Below, piece after piece: positions 1-9,381 of a stretch of DNA of 29,880 nt. The DNA is taken from assembly GCA_964344495.1 (NCBI GenBank), contig CAYFNI010000017.1, forward strand, positions 1-29,880. Direction: 5' to 3'. The stretch is from UBA6136 sp964344495 (GTDB taxonomy: Bacteria; Pseudomonadota; Gammaproteobacteria; Methylococcales; Methylococcaceae). Both the position numbers and the translations under genes were made by a program. Each line of letters starts with the position of its first letter. Within the stretch, counting starts at the first letter, position 1. The notes below the pieces were generated by a model. That model was not told the origin of the DNA and did not search any database. It was given only the letters and a program-made list of their open reading frames with translations.

Positions 1-65
1 TAAAAAGACCGGCGATATCTGCGCGGGGTATGGTCCGAACTGTCACGCAGAGTCTCGCCCAACAA
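1..65 (-). CDS. Possible 5' end of the next operon gene (partial, DUF1249/YqiB-like?)
   Basis: Downstream of nudF on the minus strand a frame starting with TTG at 65 (or TTG at 62) stays open to the window edge and reads LLGETLRDSS...RRYRRSF. In many gammaproteobacteria a DUF1249 (YqiB) gene follows nudF, and a YRxSF-like N-terminus would suit that family. Only about 20 residues are visible, there is no ATG and no clear ribosome binding site, so both the gene and its identity are guesses from context. Confidence 0.2.
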   Translation of the reverse strand, partial: MLGETLRDSSDHTPRRYRRSF

Positions 66-94
66 CCGGTGCCGCCCGTTGAGTCGGGATCCGG

Positions 95-691
95 TCATTC
101 CCGGGCTGCCAGGAAGCGTCCTTTGTTCAGCATGAGCCACTGCAGGGCAAGCGCCGGAACCACCGAATCAATCACCCCCGAGGACAGCCAGGCCCACGCC
201 TCATCGAATCCGAGAACGATGGCGCGGATATCTTCGTGCTCCTCGTGCAGTCCAAACAGGCCCTCTTGCAGATCGCCCGCGACAATCCCGCAGAAAAGCG
301 TGACCTTTTCCGAAGTACCGCCCGGGGAGGTGAAAAACTCGCCAATTCGAATCAATTGTCCTAACTCGCACCCGGCCTCTTCGAGCGACTCGCGGCGTGC
401 CACCTCTTCCGCCGTTTCTCCGGCCTCGACGGCACCGGCCACGGTTTCGATTAGCCAGGGTGGCTGTTGGGTGCCCACTGCACCGATCCGGAACTGCTCG
501 ATCAACACCAGACGGTCGGTCACCGGATCGTAGGGTAGCACCGCCACGCACTGGCCCCGGTGGAACAGTTCCCGGGTAATGGGCTGGGTCCAGCCACCAC
601 CATATAACGTATGACGCAGCCGGTAGCGGGTCAGGTTGAAGAAACCCCGATAGGCCGGGGTTTCTTCAAGAATTTCATACTCCTTGCTCAT
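95..691 (-). CDS. nudF: ADP-ribose pyrophosphatase, Nudix hydrolase
   Basis: A 198-residue Nudix hydrolase of the ADP-ribose pyrophosphatase type, expected to hydrolyse ADP-ribose to AMP and ribose 5-phosphate in the cytoplasm. The Nudix box is complete at residues 86-108: G86, E92, R100-E101, E104-E105 and G107 match the GX5EX7REUXEEXGU pattern, and the acidic residues bind the catalytic metal. The N-terminal strand (RYRLRHTLYGGGW) and the LIEQFR segment near residue 63 are typical of NudF, as is the length (E. coli about 209). It is the last fully visible gene of the rluC-HAD-sppA-nudF operon, 21 bases after the peptidase gene. ATG at 691 follows AGGAT about 12 bases upstream, a rather long spacing. 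Family assignment is firm; substrate is inferred from the family. Confidence 0.9.
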   Translation of the reverse strand: MSKEYEILEETPAYRGFFNLTRYRLRHTLYGGGWTQPITRELFHRGQCVAVLPYDPVTDRLVLIEQFRIGAVGTQQPPWLIETVAGAVEAGETAEEVARRESLEEAGCELGQLIRIGEFFTSPGGTSEKVTLFCGIVAGDLQEGLFGLHEEHEDIRAIVLGFDEAWAWLSSGVIDSVVPALALQWLMLNKGRFLAARE

Positions 692-712
692 CCGGCCAGG
701 ATTATCCTGCCA

Positions 713-1699
713 TCACAGATGGGCGGCATTGGCCGTCACTGCTTCCATCATCACGCGCCCCACAGAGGCGCCGATCCGGCGACCGAGGCGGTCGAGAACA
801 TTTTCCTCGGGGTTGAAACTACTCATTTTTTTGGCGCCGATGATGTCTTCGGCGACATGCCGGTCATCACCCACATCATCGGCAAGGCCCAGTTTGATGC
901 CTTCCGCTCCGGTCCAGATCAGCCCCGAGAACATGTCAGGCGTCTCTTTCAGCCGTGCGCCCCGGCCTTGTTTGACCGCGTCGATGAATTGCTTGTGGAC
1001 ATCGCCCAGCACTCCTTGCATGTGGATCCGGGCGACCTCATCGACCGGCGCAAACGGATCAAGCAGTGCCTTATGTTCACCTGCGGTCATGATGCGGCGT
1101 TCGACACCCAGCATCTTCATGGTATCGACAAAACCGAAACCGCCCATGATGACGCCAATCGAACCGACCACGCTGGCGCTATTGACGTAGATTTTGTCCG
1201 CAGCGGAGGCAATGTAATAACAACCAGACGCGCACATGTCCTCTACCACCGCGTAAATCGGCAACTCTGGCTTCAGCTTTTTCAGGCGGCGAATTTCGTC
1301 ATAGACGTAAGCCGATTGAACCGGACTGCCACCGGGACTGTTCATGCGCAGCAGAACGCCCTTGGTGTTCTTGTTTTCCACCGCATCGCGCAGACCTTCG
1401 ATGATATTGTCAGCACTGGCGGGCTGGCCTGGCGCAATCACGCCCGCGACATCCACCACGGCCGTATGCCCTTCACCATCCTCACGGCTCCGCCCACCAA
1501 AAGGCTTGGCCGCCATCAGGAGTGCCGCGCCCAGATAGGCTACGAAAATCAGTTTGAAGAAAATCCCCCAGCGACGCGCTCGACGCTGCTCTTCAAGGGA
1601 CGCCAGCAGTACCTTTTCCAAGGTCTGCTGCTCCCAGCCCGCAGCGTGTGACTGATTGGCTTGGGGCGCGGACTCATGTTCATTTGCATTCGATGACAT
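713..1699 (-). CDS. sppA: S49 family signal peptide peptidase (SppA/SohB type)
   Basis: A 328-residue inner-membrane serine peptidase of family S49, expected to degrade cleaved signal peptides or small membrane proteins on the periplasmic side. One hydrophobic anchor lies at about 45-64 after a charged cytoplasmic N-terminus. The peptidase core follows: RMNSPGG (118-124), then CASGCYY with the predicted nucleophile Ser158, and AGEHKALL with the predicted general base Lys210. This is the Ser/Lys dyad of the short single-domain SppA seen in Bacillus subtilis, about half the length of E. coli SppA. Its ATG directly abuts the TGA of the upstream HAD phosphatase gene (TGAATG on the minus strand), implying translational coupling. 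Whether signal peptides are the true substrate cannot be told from sequence. Confidence 0.88.
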   Translation of the reverse strand: MSSNANEHESAPQANQSHAAGWEQQTLEKVLLASLEEQRRARRWGIFFKLIFVAYLGAALLMAAKPFGGRSREDGEGHTAVVDVAGVIAPGQPASADNIIEGLRDAVENKNTKGVLLRMNSPGGSPVQSAYVYDEIRRLKKLKPELPIYAVVEDMCASGCYYIASAADKIYVNSASVVGSIGVIMGGFGFVDTMKMLGVERRIMTAGEHKALLDPFAPVDEVARIHMQGVLGDVHKQFIDAVKQGRGARLKETPDMFSGLIWTGAEGIKLGLADDVGDDRHVAEDIIGAKKMSSFNPEENVLDRLGRRIGASVGRVMMEAVTANAAHL

Positions 1700-2356
1700 T
1701 CAGACTCCTCGGGTCAGCAATGGCAATAGATCGACCGGATGTTCGATGATGGCTTGCGGATGGAGTTCCGCCAGTTCTGCATGGGTGTTGGCGCCGCAAG
1801 TCACCGCCAGCACATCCACTCCGGCCCTGTGGCCCATGCGCAGATCATGCAGCGAATCGCCGATCAGCAGGGTGCGCTCTGCGGCCACGCCCAACTCATC
1901 CAGAATCTCGAACACCATGCGCGGATCCGGCTTGGATGCCGTTTCGCAGGCGCAGCGAGTCGCGTGAAACAGGCCATCCAGCCGGGTCTGTGCCAGTGCC
2001 GGATCCAGACCCGAACGCGCCTTGCCCGTCGCCACCGCCAGTTGATATCCCTGCTCGCGCAGGGTCGACAAGACTTCCGGCACCTGTGCGAACACGCCCA
2101 AATCGGAAGACTGGGTGTGATAGAACGTCCGGTAATGCCGCGCCAGCGCTTGCGCCTGTGCTTCGCTGGAGCCGGGATAGAGTTGCTGCATGGCCTGCTG
2201 CAGACTCAGGCCGATCACCGACCGGGCCTGATGCTCAGAGGGTATTTCAAGCCCGCAGCAGTCCGCCGCATGCCGAAGACAGTCGACAATCCAGCCGATG
2301 GAATCGAACAGGGTGCCATCCCAGTCAAAGATCAGCAGATCGTAGCGCTGGTTCAT
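1700..2356 (-). CDS. HAD-superfamily phosphatase, phosphoglycolate phosphatase-like
   Basis: A 218-residue HAD subfamily IA hydrolase. Motif I is DWDGTLFD with nucleophile Asp11 and acid/base Asp13; motif II is around Thr110 (VATGK); motif III is Lys142 (SKPDP); motif IV is GDSLHD with Asp167 and Asp171. The helical cap between residues 18 and 90 is the class C1 cap of phosphoglycolate phosphatase relatives. This gene is commonly found next to rluC in gammaproteobacteria and often annotated gph-like, but the substrate is not established here. Its ATG overlaps the rluC stop by four bases (ATGA) and its stop abuts the peptidase start, so it lies inside one transcription unit. Length and motifs are complete. 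Confidence 0.85.
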   Translation of the reverse strand: MNQRYDLLIFDWDGTLFDSIGWIVDCLRHAADCCGLEIPSEHQARSVIGLSLQQAMQQLYPGSSEAQAQALARHYRTFYHTQSSDLGVFAQVPEVLSTLREQGYQLAVATGKARSGLDPALAQTRLDGLFHATRCACETASKPDPRMVFEILDELGVAAERTLLIGDSLHDLRMGHRAGVDVLAVTCGANTHAELAELHPQAIIEHPVDLLPLLTRGV

Positions 2357-3303
2357 GCCGACAACCGCGACAAAAGCTCATCCAGCTCCTCGTCCAGCGG
2401 CGCCCGAATGACGACCGTCTCACCACTGCGGGGGTGCCGAAAACGTGTTTCGGCGGCGTGCAGGAAAAGTCGCTTCAGACCCAGTTGCCGAAATTGGCGA
2501 TTGGCCTCGGCCTGGCCGTAACGGTCATCACCCAGTAGCGGATGCCCCATGTGCTGGGCATGCACGCGAATCTGGTGCGTGCGCCCGCTGATCGGCCGCG
2601 CTTCGACCAATGTGGCGGCAGCGAAACTGCGCGTGCGTCTGAACAATGTCGATGACGGCTTGCCATCCCGCGCCACCCGGACCAGCCGCTCGCCGCTCTG
2701 CAACACGTTCTTTTTCAGGGGTGCATCCACCAGCCACTCTTTTCTGGCCCACCGTCCCGTGAGCAATGCCAGGTAGACTTTGTTGACGTCATCATCGCGG
2801 AACTGCTCATGCAAGCTCTTCAAGGCCGAGCGCCGTTTGGCGATCAGCAGACAGCCTGACGTGTCGCGATCCAGCCGATGCACCAACTCCAGAAAGCGGC
2901 TCTGTGGGCGGAGTTCACGCAGCGCTTCAATCACGCCGAAGCTTAGGCCGCTGCCACCGTGCACGGCCAGACCCGAGGGCTTATTCAGCACCAACAGGTC
3001 ATCGTCCTCCAGGAGAATGCGGGGCTCAATGCGCGCGCGCACCCCATTCAGCGGCATCGCGATGGCTTCGCGCTCGGCCACCCGAACCGGAGGTACCCGA
3101 ATCACATCACCCTGGGCCAGCCGATCCTGTGCCCGTACCCGGCCACCGTTCCGACGCACTTCGCCGGTTCGGAGAATCCGATAGACATGGCTTTTAGGGA
3201 CGCCCTTGAGGCGGGTCAACAGAAAGTTGTCAATGCGCTGCCCGGCATGCTCTTCATCGACCTCAATCCATTGCACGGCAGCAGAAGACGGGGTTGAATT
3301 CAT
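2353..3303 (-). CDS. rluC: 23S rRNA pseudouridine synthase RluC
   Basis: A 316-residue RluA-family pseudouridine synthase. In E. coli RluC isomerises uridines 955, 2504 and 2580 of 23S rRNA. An S4 RNA-binding domain occupies about residues 16-75 (QRIDNFLLTRLKGVPKSHVYR), followed by the catalytic domain with HRLDRDTSG at 142-150, in which Asp145 is the predicted catalytic aspartate. RTHQIRVH (241-248) and HPLLGDDRYG (254-263) are also conserved. RluC rather than RluD is favoured by the S4 sequence and by the divergent placement next to rne, the usual gammaproteobacterial arrangement. First gene of the four-gene minus-strand operon; ATG at 3303 has only a weak Shine-Dalgarno sequence upstream. 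Confidence 0.92.
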   Translation of the reverse strand: MNSTPSSAAVQWIEVDEEHAGQRIDNFLLTRLKGVPKSHVYRILRTGEVRRNGGRVRAQDRLAQGDVIRVPPVRVAEREAIAMPLNGVRARIEPRILLEDDDLLVLNKPSGLAVHGGSGLSFGVIEALRELRPQSRFLELVHRLDRDTSGCLLIAKRRSALKSLHEQFRDDDVNKVYLALLTGRWARKEWLVDAPLKKNVLQSGERLVRVARDGKPSSTLFRRTRSFAAATLVEARPISGRTHQIRVHAQHMGHPLLGDDRYGQAEANRQFRQLGLKRLFLHAAETRFRHPRSGETVVIRAPLDEELDELLSRLSA

Positions 3304-3333
3304 TCAGGCATGATAGCAGCATGCAGTATTAAA

Positions 3334-3362
3334 TTGATGATTTGACCGGCCGTTGTTATAGT
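3334..3362 (+). promoter_or_regulatory. Predicted sigma70-type promoter for rne
   Basis: TTGATG (3334-3339) and TATAGT (3357-3362) are separated by exactly 17 bases, close to the TTGACA-17-TATAAT consensus. Transcription would start near 3369 and read through the long leader into rne. Confidence 0.65.
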
Positions 3363-3507
3363 TGCGCGCGTTGGGTTATGCCGTCACACTGCGCCACGAC
3401 GCACGACCCTGATCAGGCAAACGACACAAAGAAGAACGCCTAGGCTGCATACGCGGGATGAAGCACAGGCTGCCTGACCAGGATAACCCCACGTCCACCT
3501 ATTTCAT

Positions 3508-3531
3508 AAGGATCACCCAAGGGGTGTCCTT
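3508..3531 (+). promoter_or_regulatory. Stem-loop in the rne leader
   Basis: AAGGA-T-CACCC pairs with GGGTG-TCCTT around a three-base loop: ten base pairs with one bulged T (3513). The downstream arm runs into a short T tract (3530-3533). It could be a leader structure bound by RNase E or a weak attenuator; the sequence cannot decide. Confidence 0.45.
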
Positions 3532-3840
3532 TTCATATGTGAGCATCTGTTTGTATCCCGCCAGTCCCTGGATTTGCACACCCCGGAGCGGAAGACCCTC
3601 TGGACGCGTGGCGGATTGCCGGGACGCATCAAGGGTTTTTACGCTCGACCCATGACGAGCGAATCGCACGCGACCCGAGTGGTAACACGTGTATCCACCG
3701 ATGGACGGAGTTCGTTCCAAGGTGACGCTACCCGGATGACAGAATTTGAACGCAGCCGCCTGATCCGGAATGGTTCAGACGCAAACGACTAAAGACTCCG
3801 CTGCGCGCGACCGGTAGGAAACGGTTGCCTCGGGCCGCTA

Positions 3841-3845
3841 AAGGA
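3841..3845 (+). promoter_or_regulatory. Ribosome binding site of rne
   Basis: AAGGA lies 7 bases upstream of the ATG at 3853 and fixes the start of RNase E. Confidence 0.75.
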
Positions 3846-3852
3846 TTAGTGA

Positions 3853-6489
3853 ATGAAGAGAATGTTAATCAATGCCACCCAACCGGAGGAGCTACGCGTT
3901 GCTCTGGTGGATGGTCAGAAACTGTACGATTTCGATATTGAAGTCCCCTCACGGGAACAGAAGAAAGCCAACATCTACAAAGGCATCATCAGCCGGGTTG
4001 AGCCCAGTCTGGAAGCCGTATTTGTCAACTTCGGCTCTGAACGCCACGGCTTTCTGCCCTTCAAGGAAATCCTGCCGCAATACCTCGGCCTGCCGCCCGA
4101 TCAGGAAGTCAGCCGCCGCGACATCAAGGAATACCTCAAGGAAGGCCAGGAGCTGCTGATTCAGGTCGAAAAAGAGGAACGCGGCACCAAGGGAGCCGCC
4201 CTGACCACTTACATCAGCCTCGCCGGCAGCTACCTGGTCCTGATGCCCAATAACCCGCGTGCGGGCGGCATCTCGCGCCGCATCGAAGGCGATACGCGGA
4301 CCGACATGCGTGAAGTCATGGCGGCGCTGCAGGTGCCAGAGGGCATGGGCCTGATCATCCGTACCGCCGGCGGCGGCAAATCGGTCGAAGAACTCCAGTG
4401 GGATCTCAACTACCTGCTGCAACTCTGGGAAGCCATCGACCGTTCGGCCAACGAAAAACCCGCCCCGCTGCTGGTCTTTCAGGAGAGCAATGTCATCATC
4501 CGGGCCTTGCGCGATCACTTGCGTGGCGACATCGACGAAATCCTGATCGATCATCCCGGCACCTTCAAGCTGGTCAAAAGCTTCCTGCAGCAGGTCATGC
4601 CGCAGTTCATCAACAAAGCCCGGCTCTATCAGGACAACGTCCCGCTCTTCAACCGCTACCAGATCGAAGGCCAGATCGAACTTGCCTATTGCCGCGAAGT
4701 ACCGCTGCAATCCGGTGGCGCCATCGTCATTGACCACTCCGAAGCCCTGACCGCCATCGACATCAACTCGGCCCGGGCCACCAAGGGCGGCGATATCGAA
4801 GAAACGGCCCTCAACACGAATCTTGAGGCCGCCGATGAGATCGCCCGGCAACTGCGCCTGCGCGATCTTGGCGGCCTGTTCGTGATCGACTTCATCGACA
4901 TGATGGCTGCCCGCAACCAGCGTGCGGTCGAAAACCGGCTACGCGACGCGGTTCGCATGGACCGTGCCCGCATCCAGATTGGCCGCATCTCCCGCTTCGG
5001 CCTGCTGGAAATGTCCCGGCAACGACTGCGGCCATCGCTGGGCGAGTCGAGCCAGCTAACCTGCCCGCGCTGCAACGGCCAAGGCTCGATCCGCAGCGTC
5101 GAATCTCTGGCGTTGTCGGTCTTGCGCATGATCGAAGAAGAAGCGATCAAGAAAAACTCCAGCAAAATCATCGCCTATCTGCCGGTCGATTCAGCCACCT
5201 ACCTGCTGAACGAGAAGCGGGCGACGGTCAACGACATCGAAACGCGTCACGGGGTCTCTGTACTGATCATCCCCAGCAAGCATCTGGAAACGCCGGCCTA
5301 TGAAATCCAGCGCGTGCGGACCACGGATATCAGCGAAGATGCCGAGAAACCCGCCAGCTACCAGATCACACGACCGCAGACTGGCGACATGGATCGCTAC
5401 GCCCGGCAATCCACCGGCAGCCATGCCGAGCCGGCCGTCAAGGAGTTCATGCCCGACCAGCCTGTTCCCCAGCGCAGCATGGCTCCAGTGGCACCCAGCA
5501 AGAACAGCGGTCTGTTCAAGCGCTTCTTCACCCTGCTGACCGGAACCAAAAGCGAGGGCGAAGTCCAGCAGAAGGAGGAAACGCAGGCACCGGAACCCCG
5601 CCCGGCGAGCCGGACGCCAGCCCCCACCAACGGGGGCTCATCGCGCCGCTCGAACGCCGATCGGCGCGGTCGTCGCAACGAGCAGGGATCACCCCGGCCG
5701 GCTGCAGCGACCGAAGTCCGCCAACCGGTCGTTGCAGCCCCGGTGGTAGATCAGGAACCCTCACTGACAGCCGAAGGTACGGATGCCGAGCGCCGGCCAC
5801 GCGGCGAGGGCCGACGTGGCAAGCGCCGCCGCCGGGGTGGACGTCGCGGCGATGGCGAAGCTGCGCGTACGACCGAGCAGACGGTCAACAGCCTCGACAC
5901 GCAACCTATCGACGCGTTTGAGGGCGAAGTTCCAGCCGCGCCTGTCAGCGCTGATCTCCCGCCCGTGGACCTGCCGCCTGAGGCGGTAGCGGAACCCGTT
6001 GAGGCAACTCCCGTTGCTGAAGCGTCCCCCAACAAGCCCGAGTGGCAGCGCAGTGTTCGCACCTCGCGGTCACCCCGCCACCGGGGACTCCGACCTGCCG
6101 GCCATGATCGGGTCGAGACCGATCACGAAGCAGACAGCCCGAAGGCGGCCGTAACGCCTGAGCCGGTTCCACAACCCGAGCCCGTGTTCGCGGCACCCGC
6201 GCCGGAACCGGTGCTACCGTTTGCCACTGCTGAAGCGACTCCGCCGGAGACGGCCATCGACCTGCCTGAACCGTCCTCGGATGAGGCGGCTGAGGATGAT
6301 CAGGCGACGACTGACAAACCGCGGCGTAGTCCACGGCGCCGGACGCGCACGCGGAGGGATCGGCGGATACCGCTGAGAAGTGGTCAGGCGACCGAATCGA
6401 GCGGCTGGTCCGCCGAATCCAGCCCCACCGCCAGCGCTCCCCCGGCGGAACCCGGCAACAACCACACGGAGTCAACGGACGGCGACTAG
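3853..6489 (+). CDS. rne: Ribonuclease E
   Basis: An 878-residue RNase E, the endonuclease that starts mRNA decay and matures rRNA and tRNA. The catalytic half aligns with E. coli without offset: S1 domain about 36-120, metal-binding Asp303 ([10 protein letters not shown]) and Asp346 (VIDFIDM), and the Zn-link CPRCNGQG with Cys404 and Cys407 that holds the dimers together. After about residue 510 the protein becomes low in complexity. A short amphipathic segment ([13 protein letters not shown], 552-564) resembles the membrane-targeting helix, then arginine-rich RNA-binding stretches occur near residues 650-665 and again close to the C-terminus, separated by Pro/Ala/Glu-rich linkers. The tail is shorter than in E. 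coli (1061 residues) and its degradosome partner sites cannot be recognised. ATG at 3853 has an AAGGA site. Confidence 0.97.
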   Translation: MKRMLINATQPEELRVALVDGQKLYDFDIEVPSREQKKANIYKGIISRVEPSLEAVFVNFGSERHGFLPFKEILPQYLGLPPDQEVSRRDIKEYLKEGQELLIQVEKEERGTKGAALTTYISLAGSYLVLMPNNPRAGGISRRIEGDTRTDMREVMAALQVPEGMGLIIRTAGGGKSVEELQWDLNYLLQLWEAIDRSANEKPAPLLVFQESNVIIRALRDHLRGDIDEILIDHPGTFKLVKSFLQQVMPQFINKARLYQDNVPLFNRYQIEGQIELAYCREVPLQSGGAIVIDHSEALTAIDINSARATKGGDIEETALNTNLEAADEIARQLRLRDLGGLFVIDFIDMMAARNQRAVENRLRDAVRMDRARIQIGRISRFGLLEMSRQRLRPSLGESSQLTCPRCNGQGSIRSVESLALSVLRMIEEEAIKKNSSKIIAYLPVDSATYLLNEKRATVNDIETRHGVSVLIIPSKHLETPAYEIQRVRTTDISEDAEKPASYQITRPQTGDMDRYARQSTGSHAEPAVKEFMPDQPVPQRSMAPVAPSKNSGLFKRFFTLLTGTKSEGEVQQKEETQAPEPRPASRTPAPTNGGSSRRSNADRRGRRNEQGSPRPAAATEVRQPVVAAPVVDQEPSLTAEGTDAERRPRGEGRRGKRRRRGGRRGDGEAARTTEQTVNSLDTQPIDAFEGEVPAAPVSADLPPVDLPPEAVAEPVEATPVAEASPNKPEWQRSVRTSRSPRHRGLRPAGHDRVETDHEADSPKAAVTPEPVPQPEPVFAAPAPEPVLPFATAEATPPETAIDLPEPSSDEAAEDDQATTDKPRRSPRRRTRTRRDRRIPLRSGQATESSGWSAESSPTASAPPAEPGNNHTESTDGD

Positions 6490-6523
6490 TTGGCTCCGGT
6501 CAGACCTGACCCGTGCACAATGC

Positions 6524-6562
6524 AAAGGGGCGTCCGGTATCACGATACCGGACGCCCCTTTT
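6524..6562. terminator. Bidirectional intrinsic terminator between rne and pilQ
   Basis: A perfect inverted repeat (arms 6527-6541 and 6544-6558; effectively a 14-bp stem with a CACG tetraloop) is flanked by AAA on the left and TTTT on the right. It can terminate rne on the plus strand and, with a weaker U tract, the convergent pil operon on the minus strand. Confidence 0.88.
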
Positions 6563-6598
6563 GACTGTCAGACGGACGCGTGCAAGAACCAACTGCTG

Positions 6599-8815
6599 CT
6601 AGCGCCGCACCCACTCCGAGCCGACGATCTTGGGTGTAATGAACACCAGCAGTTCACGTTTGTTGTCCCGCGTCAGGTTCTTGCGAAACATGAAACCGAC
6701 CCCCGGCAAATCGCCCAGAAACGGTACCTTATCGGTCCGATCTTCCTTATCACCTTCGTAGACGCCCCCCAGCACCATGGTTTCGCCGTTGGACACCTGG
6801 GCGCTGGTGAGGATTTCGCGCTTTTCGATACCGACATTCCCGTTCGAGTATTGGCGCGCACCGGGAGCGTCCTTCTTGACCGAGAGATCCATCAGGATGT
6901 TGTGATCAGCCGTGATGTGTGGCGTCACCTTGAGTTCTAGCACGGCATCCTTGAACTGGGTATTGGAGGCACCGAGGGCATTGTTCTGCGAATACGGAAT
7001 CTGTTCACCTTGCAGGATATAGGCTTCGGCCCCATCGGTCGTCACCACCTTCGGGGTGGAGATGATCTCGGTCCGGCCTTCCACCTGCGCAGCGGACAGC
7101 TCCAGATCCAGCAGGTATTCACCCACCTTGAGGAAGGTTACCCCGAAATAGCCGCCACTGGCGGAGGCCGCCGTCGCCGCCAGATCGACCAGCGCATTGC
7201 CGTTGACTCCACTGGAGCCATCGCCGGCCGGCGGAGTCATCGGGTACGCGGCATTGGGCACCTGCACCCCTTGATAGGAATTCGCCTGCCGATTTACGGT
7301 ACCCGCCCGGTTCAGTGATAACCGCGATCCCAGCTCGCGGGTGAAATCGTTGGTGGCGATGACGATGCGCGACTCGACCAACACCTGACGGACGGGCTTG
7401 TCCAACTGCGCGATCAGGTCACGGATGCGCTCCAGATTGCGGGAGGTCTCATGCACGATCAGCTGGTTAGTCCTGGGATCGGTGGTCACATTGCCGCGAC
7501 TGGACAACAGCGACTGGGCCGCATCCATGGAACTGGTCTTGGATGAGGTCTTCCTGCCGTTGATGTTGTCCACATCCGTCACCTGCTTATCGGTCCGCTC
7601 GCTCACACCCAGCAGGATTTTCTTCAAATCCTCGGCCTTGGTGTAATTGATCTGGATGATCTCGGTCCGCAAGGGTTCGAGTTCTTCCACTGCCTGCCGT
7701 GCTTCCAGCTCGTCCTGTTCCTGCTTGTTGAGTTCGTCCAGCGGCGCCACGCGGATGATATTACCTTCCTGACGCTTGCCCAGCCCCTTGGATTTCAACA
7801 CCAAATCCAGCGCCTGATCCCACGGCACATCCTGCAGCCGCAAGGTCACATTGCCCTCGACGGTGTCGCTGGCAACGATGTTGACATTGGTAAAGTCGGC
7901 CAGAATCTGCAAAACCGAACGCACGGAGATATCCTGGAAGTTCAGGGTCAGCTTGTGGCCGTCATAGACGACCGGCCGGTTGCGTCCGGCCGCCGCGCGC
8001 GGGTCCGGCTGGGGCTTGAAATCCACCGCCAGCAGCCCGCCCGACTGATAGGACGACAACTCAAAGCGGTCGGACACCGGCGACACGACAATCCGGGTAC
8101 CGCCGGCCTCGGGGGTTGCCTCGATGAAATGTACCGGGGTGGCAAAATCGATGACATCAAGTCGCCGTGCCAGACGGGCGGGCAGCGGAACATCCGGCAG
8201 ACTGATAACCACCCGCCGCCCCTCGCGCCGGATATCGGCGATCGCGCGGGGATTGTTCAGCGTGATCAATACCCGCCCTTCGCCATGTTCACCGCGTCTG
8301 AAATCGACATTCCCCAGTTCCCGAGACGCTCCTGCATACGTCGCCGGGCGCTGCGCCGGGGCCGACGACGACGCTGCTGAACCCGGGCCCGGACGTGGAT
8401 TCGATGCCCCCAGACTCAGCATGACCCGATTGCCCGCCGAGCGCACGGCATAGACCTGAGCACGATCAAGATTGAACACCACGCGCGTACGCCCGCCGGA
8501 TTCGACCAACTGCAACGTGGTAACGCCACCCCGCTGAACCGGCACGCTGCGCTGGCCGGTAGCATTGGTCACACCCGGCAGATCCAGCACGATGCGCTGC
8601 GGGAGTTCGGTCTGGAAATCCTTCGGAGCCACGCCCGGCGCATCCAGCGTCAGAGTAAATTCCAGCCGCTCGCCCGGCAACTGCGCAAACTCGACCGACT
8701 GCAGGTGCGTCGCAGCCTCGGCCGTCCAACCCCAGCCTATCGACAGGGCCAGGATCAGCATCTGCACCAGCGCCGGACGATCAGGGCCGCACCTTTTCGG
8801 GATCTTCACGATCAT
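6599..8815 (-). CDS. pilQ: Type IV pilus outer-membrane secretin PilQ
   Basis: A 738-residue secretin forming the outer-membrane gate through which type IV pili extend. A Sec signal peptide is visible (basic start, hydrophobic ALVQMLILALSIGWGW, cleavage near AEA at about 32-35). Two AMIN domains follow (about 38-135 and 167-268), which in related PilQ bind peptidoglycan. Then come an STN/secretin N0-like domain (about 288-345, NFQDISVRSVLQILADF), an N1-like domain (about 383-470) and the C-terminal secretin beta-domain ending in the VPFLGDLPGVGFMF signature shortly before the C-terminus. Length agrees with Pseudomonas PilQ (about 714). ATG at 8815 overlaps the pilP stop by 4 bases; last gene of pilMNOPQ. 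Confidence 0.96.
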   Translation of the reverse strand: MIVKIPKRCGPDRPALVQMLILALSIGWGWTAEAATHLQSVEFAQLPGERLEFTLTLDAPGVAPKDFQTELPQRIVLDLPGVTNATGQRSVPVQRGGVTTLQLVESGGRTRVVFNLDRAQVYAVRSAGNRVMLSLGASNPRPGPGSAASSSAPAQRPATYAGASRELGNVDFRRGEHGEGRVLITLNNPRAIADIRREGRRVVISLPDVPLPARLARRLDVIDFATPVHFIEATPEAGGTRIVVSPVSDRFELSSYQSGGLLAVDFKPQPDPRAAAGRNRPVVYDGHKLTLNFQDISVRSVLQILADFTNVNIVASDTVEGNVTLRLQDVPWDQALDLVLKSKGLGKRQEGNIIRVAPLDELNKQEQDELEARQAVEELEPLRTEIIQINYTKAEDLKKILLGVSERTDKQVTDVDNINGRKTSSKTSSMDAAQSLLSSRGNVTTDPRTNQLIVHETSRNLERIRDLIAQLDKPVRQVLVESRIVIATNDFTRELGSRLSLNRAGTVNRQANSYQGVQVPNAAYPMTPPAGDGSSGVNGNALVDLAATAASASGGYFGVTFLKVGEYLLDLELSAAQVEGRTEIISTPKVVTTDGAEAYILQGEQIPYSQNNALGASNTQFKDAVLELKVTPHITADHNILMDLSVKKDAPGARQYSNGNVGIEKREILTSAQVSNGETMVLGGVYEGDKEDRTDKVPFLGDLPGVGFMFRKNLTRDNKRELLVFITPKIVGSEWVRR

Positions 8816-9381
8816 GGGGTTTTGTCTCCCTCTACCATCATTAACATGGCCTTGCGCTCGCGCCAGACGCCCGTACTGTCGGCATAGATTTCCACCAGCT
8901 CGACCTGATTATCGAGAATATTCAGCACCCGGCCGTAATTCTTGCCAATGTAATTATTGACCTTCACCCGATGGATCGTCCCCTGCTGGGTTCGGACCAA
9001 GGCCCAGACCGTCCCGTCCTGACGGACAGTACCGACCATCCTCAGCGTATCGAGCTCGAAACCCTCCAGTTCCTCGCGCGCCCGCAAGGTATCCGGACGG
9101 ACACCGGTCTCAACCTGAACTTCCAGCGGTTTCTGCAGGACTTCATCCGGCTCGAACGGATCCCGCCCCGCAGCCGGCTTGAAGATGAACGGCTCCACAA
9201 TGCGAATGTCGGGCAACGGCGCCAGGGGCGGACTGGGTTGCGCCTTGGCGCGGGCGATGAATGCCTTGAGATCGCTCATGTCATCCTCGGCACAGCCCGT
9301 CAGCAGGGCGGTCAGCACCATTGCCCAGCAGGCCGGGCGAATTCGGAACCGAAACTGAGCCGCTCTGAAGGTTTTCATCAT
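8812..9381 (-). CDS. pilP: Type IV pilus assembly lipoprotein PilP
   Basis: A 189-residue lipoprotein linking the inner-membrane PilN/PilO dimer to the secretin PilQ. A lipoprotein signal peptide ends in the lipobox LTGC with the predicted lipidated Cys30, and the following Ala-Glu-Asp-Asp does not put Asp at +2. The FKPAAGRDPFEP motif near residue 70 is typical of PilP. The C-terminal half (from about residue 105) carries the small beta-domain (LRMVGTVRQDGTVWALVRT) that contacts the secretin N0 domain in homologues. It overlaps pilO upstream and pilQ downstream by four bases each, so translation of the operon looks coupled. Confidence 0.94.
   Translation of the reverse strand: MMKTFRAAQFRFRIRPACWAMVLTALLTGCAEDDMSDLKAFIARAKAQPSPPLAPLPDIRIVEPFIFKPAAGRDPFEPDEVLQKPLEVQVETGVRPDTLRAREELEGFELDTLRMVGTVRQDGTVWALVRTQQGTIHRVKVNNYIGKNYGRVLNILDNQVELVEIYADSTGVWRERKAMLMMVEGDKTP

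Larger units (their letters stand above)
3304..3852 (+). promoter_or_regulatory. Divergent rluC/rne intergenic region with long rne leader
   Basis: These 549 bases contain no convincing gene. From the predicted start point near 3369 the rne leader would be about 480 bases, in keeping with the long 5' UTR through which E. coli RNase E represses its own synthesis by cleaving its mRNA. Visible structure includes a stem-loop at 3508-3531, a near palindrome at 3679-3698 (GTGG, two mismatches, ACACGTGT, CCAC) and a good ribosome binding site at 3841-3845. Autoregulation is inferred from the family; no individual E. coli leader hairpin could be matched by eye. Confidence 0.6.
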
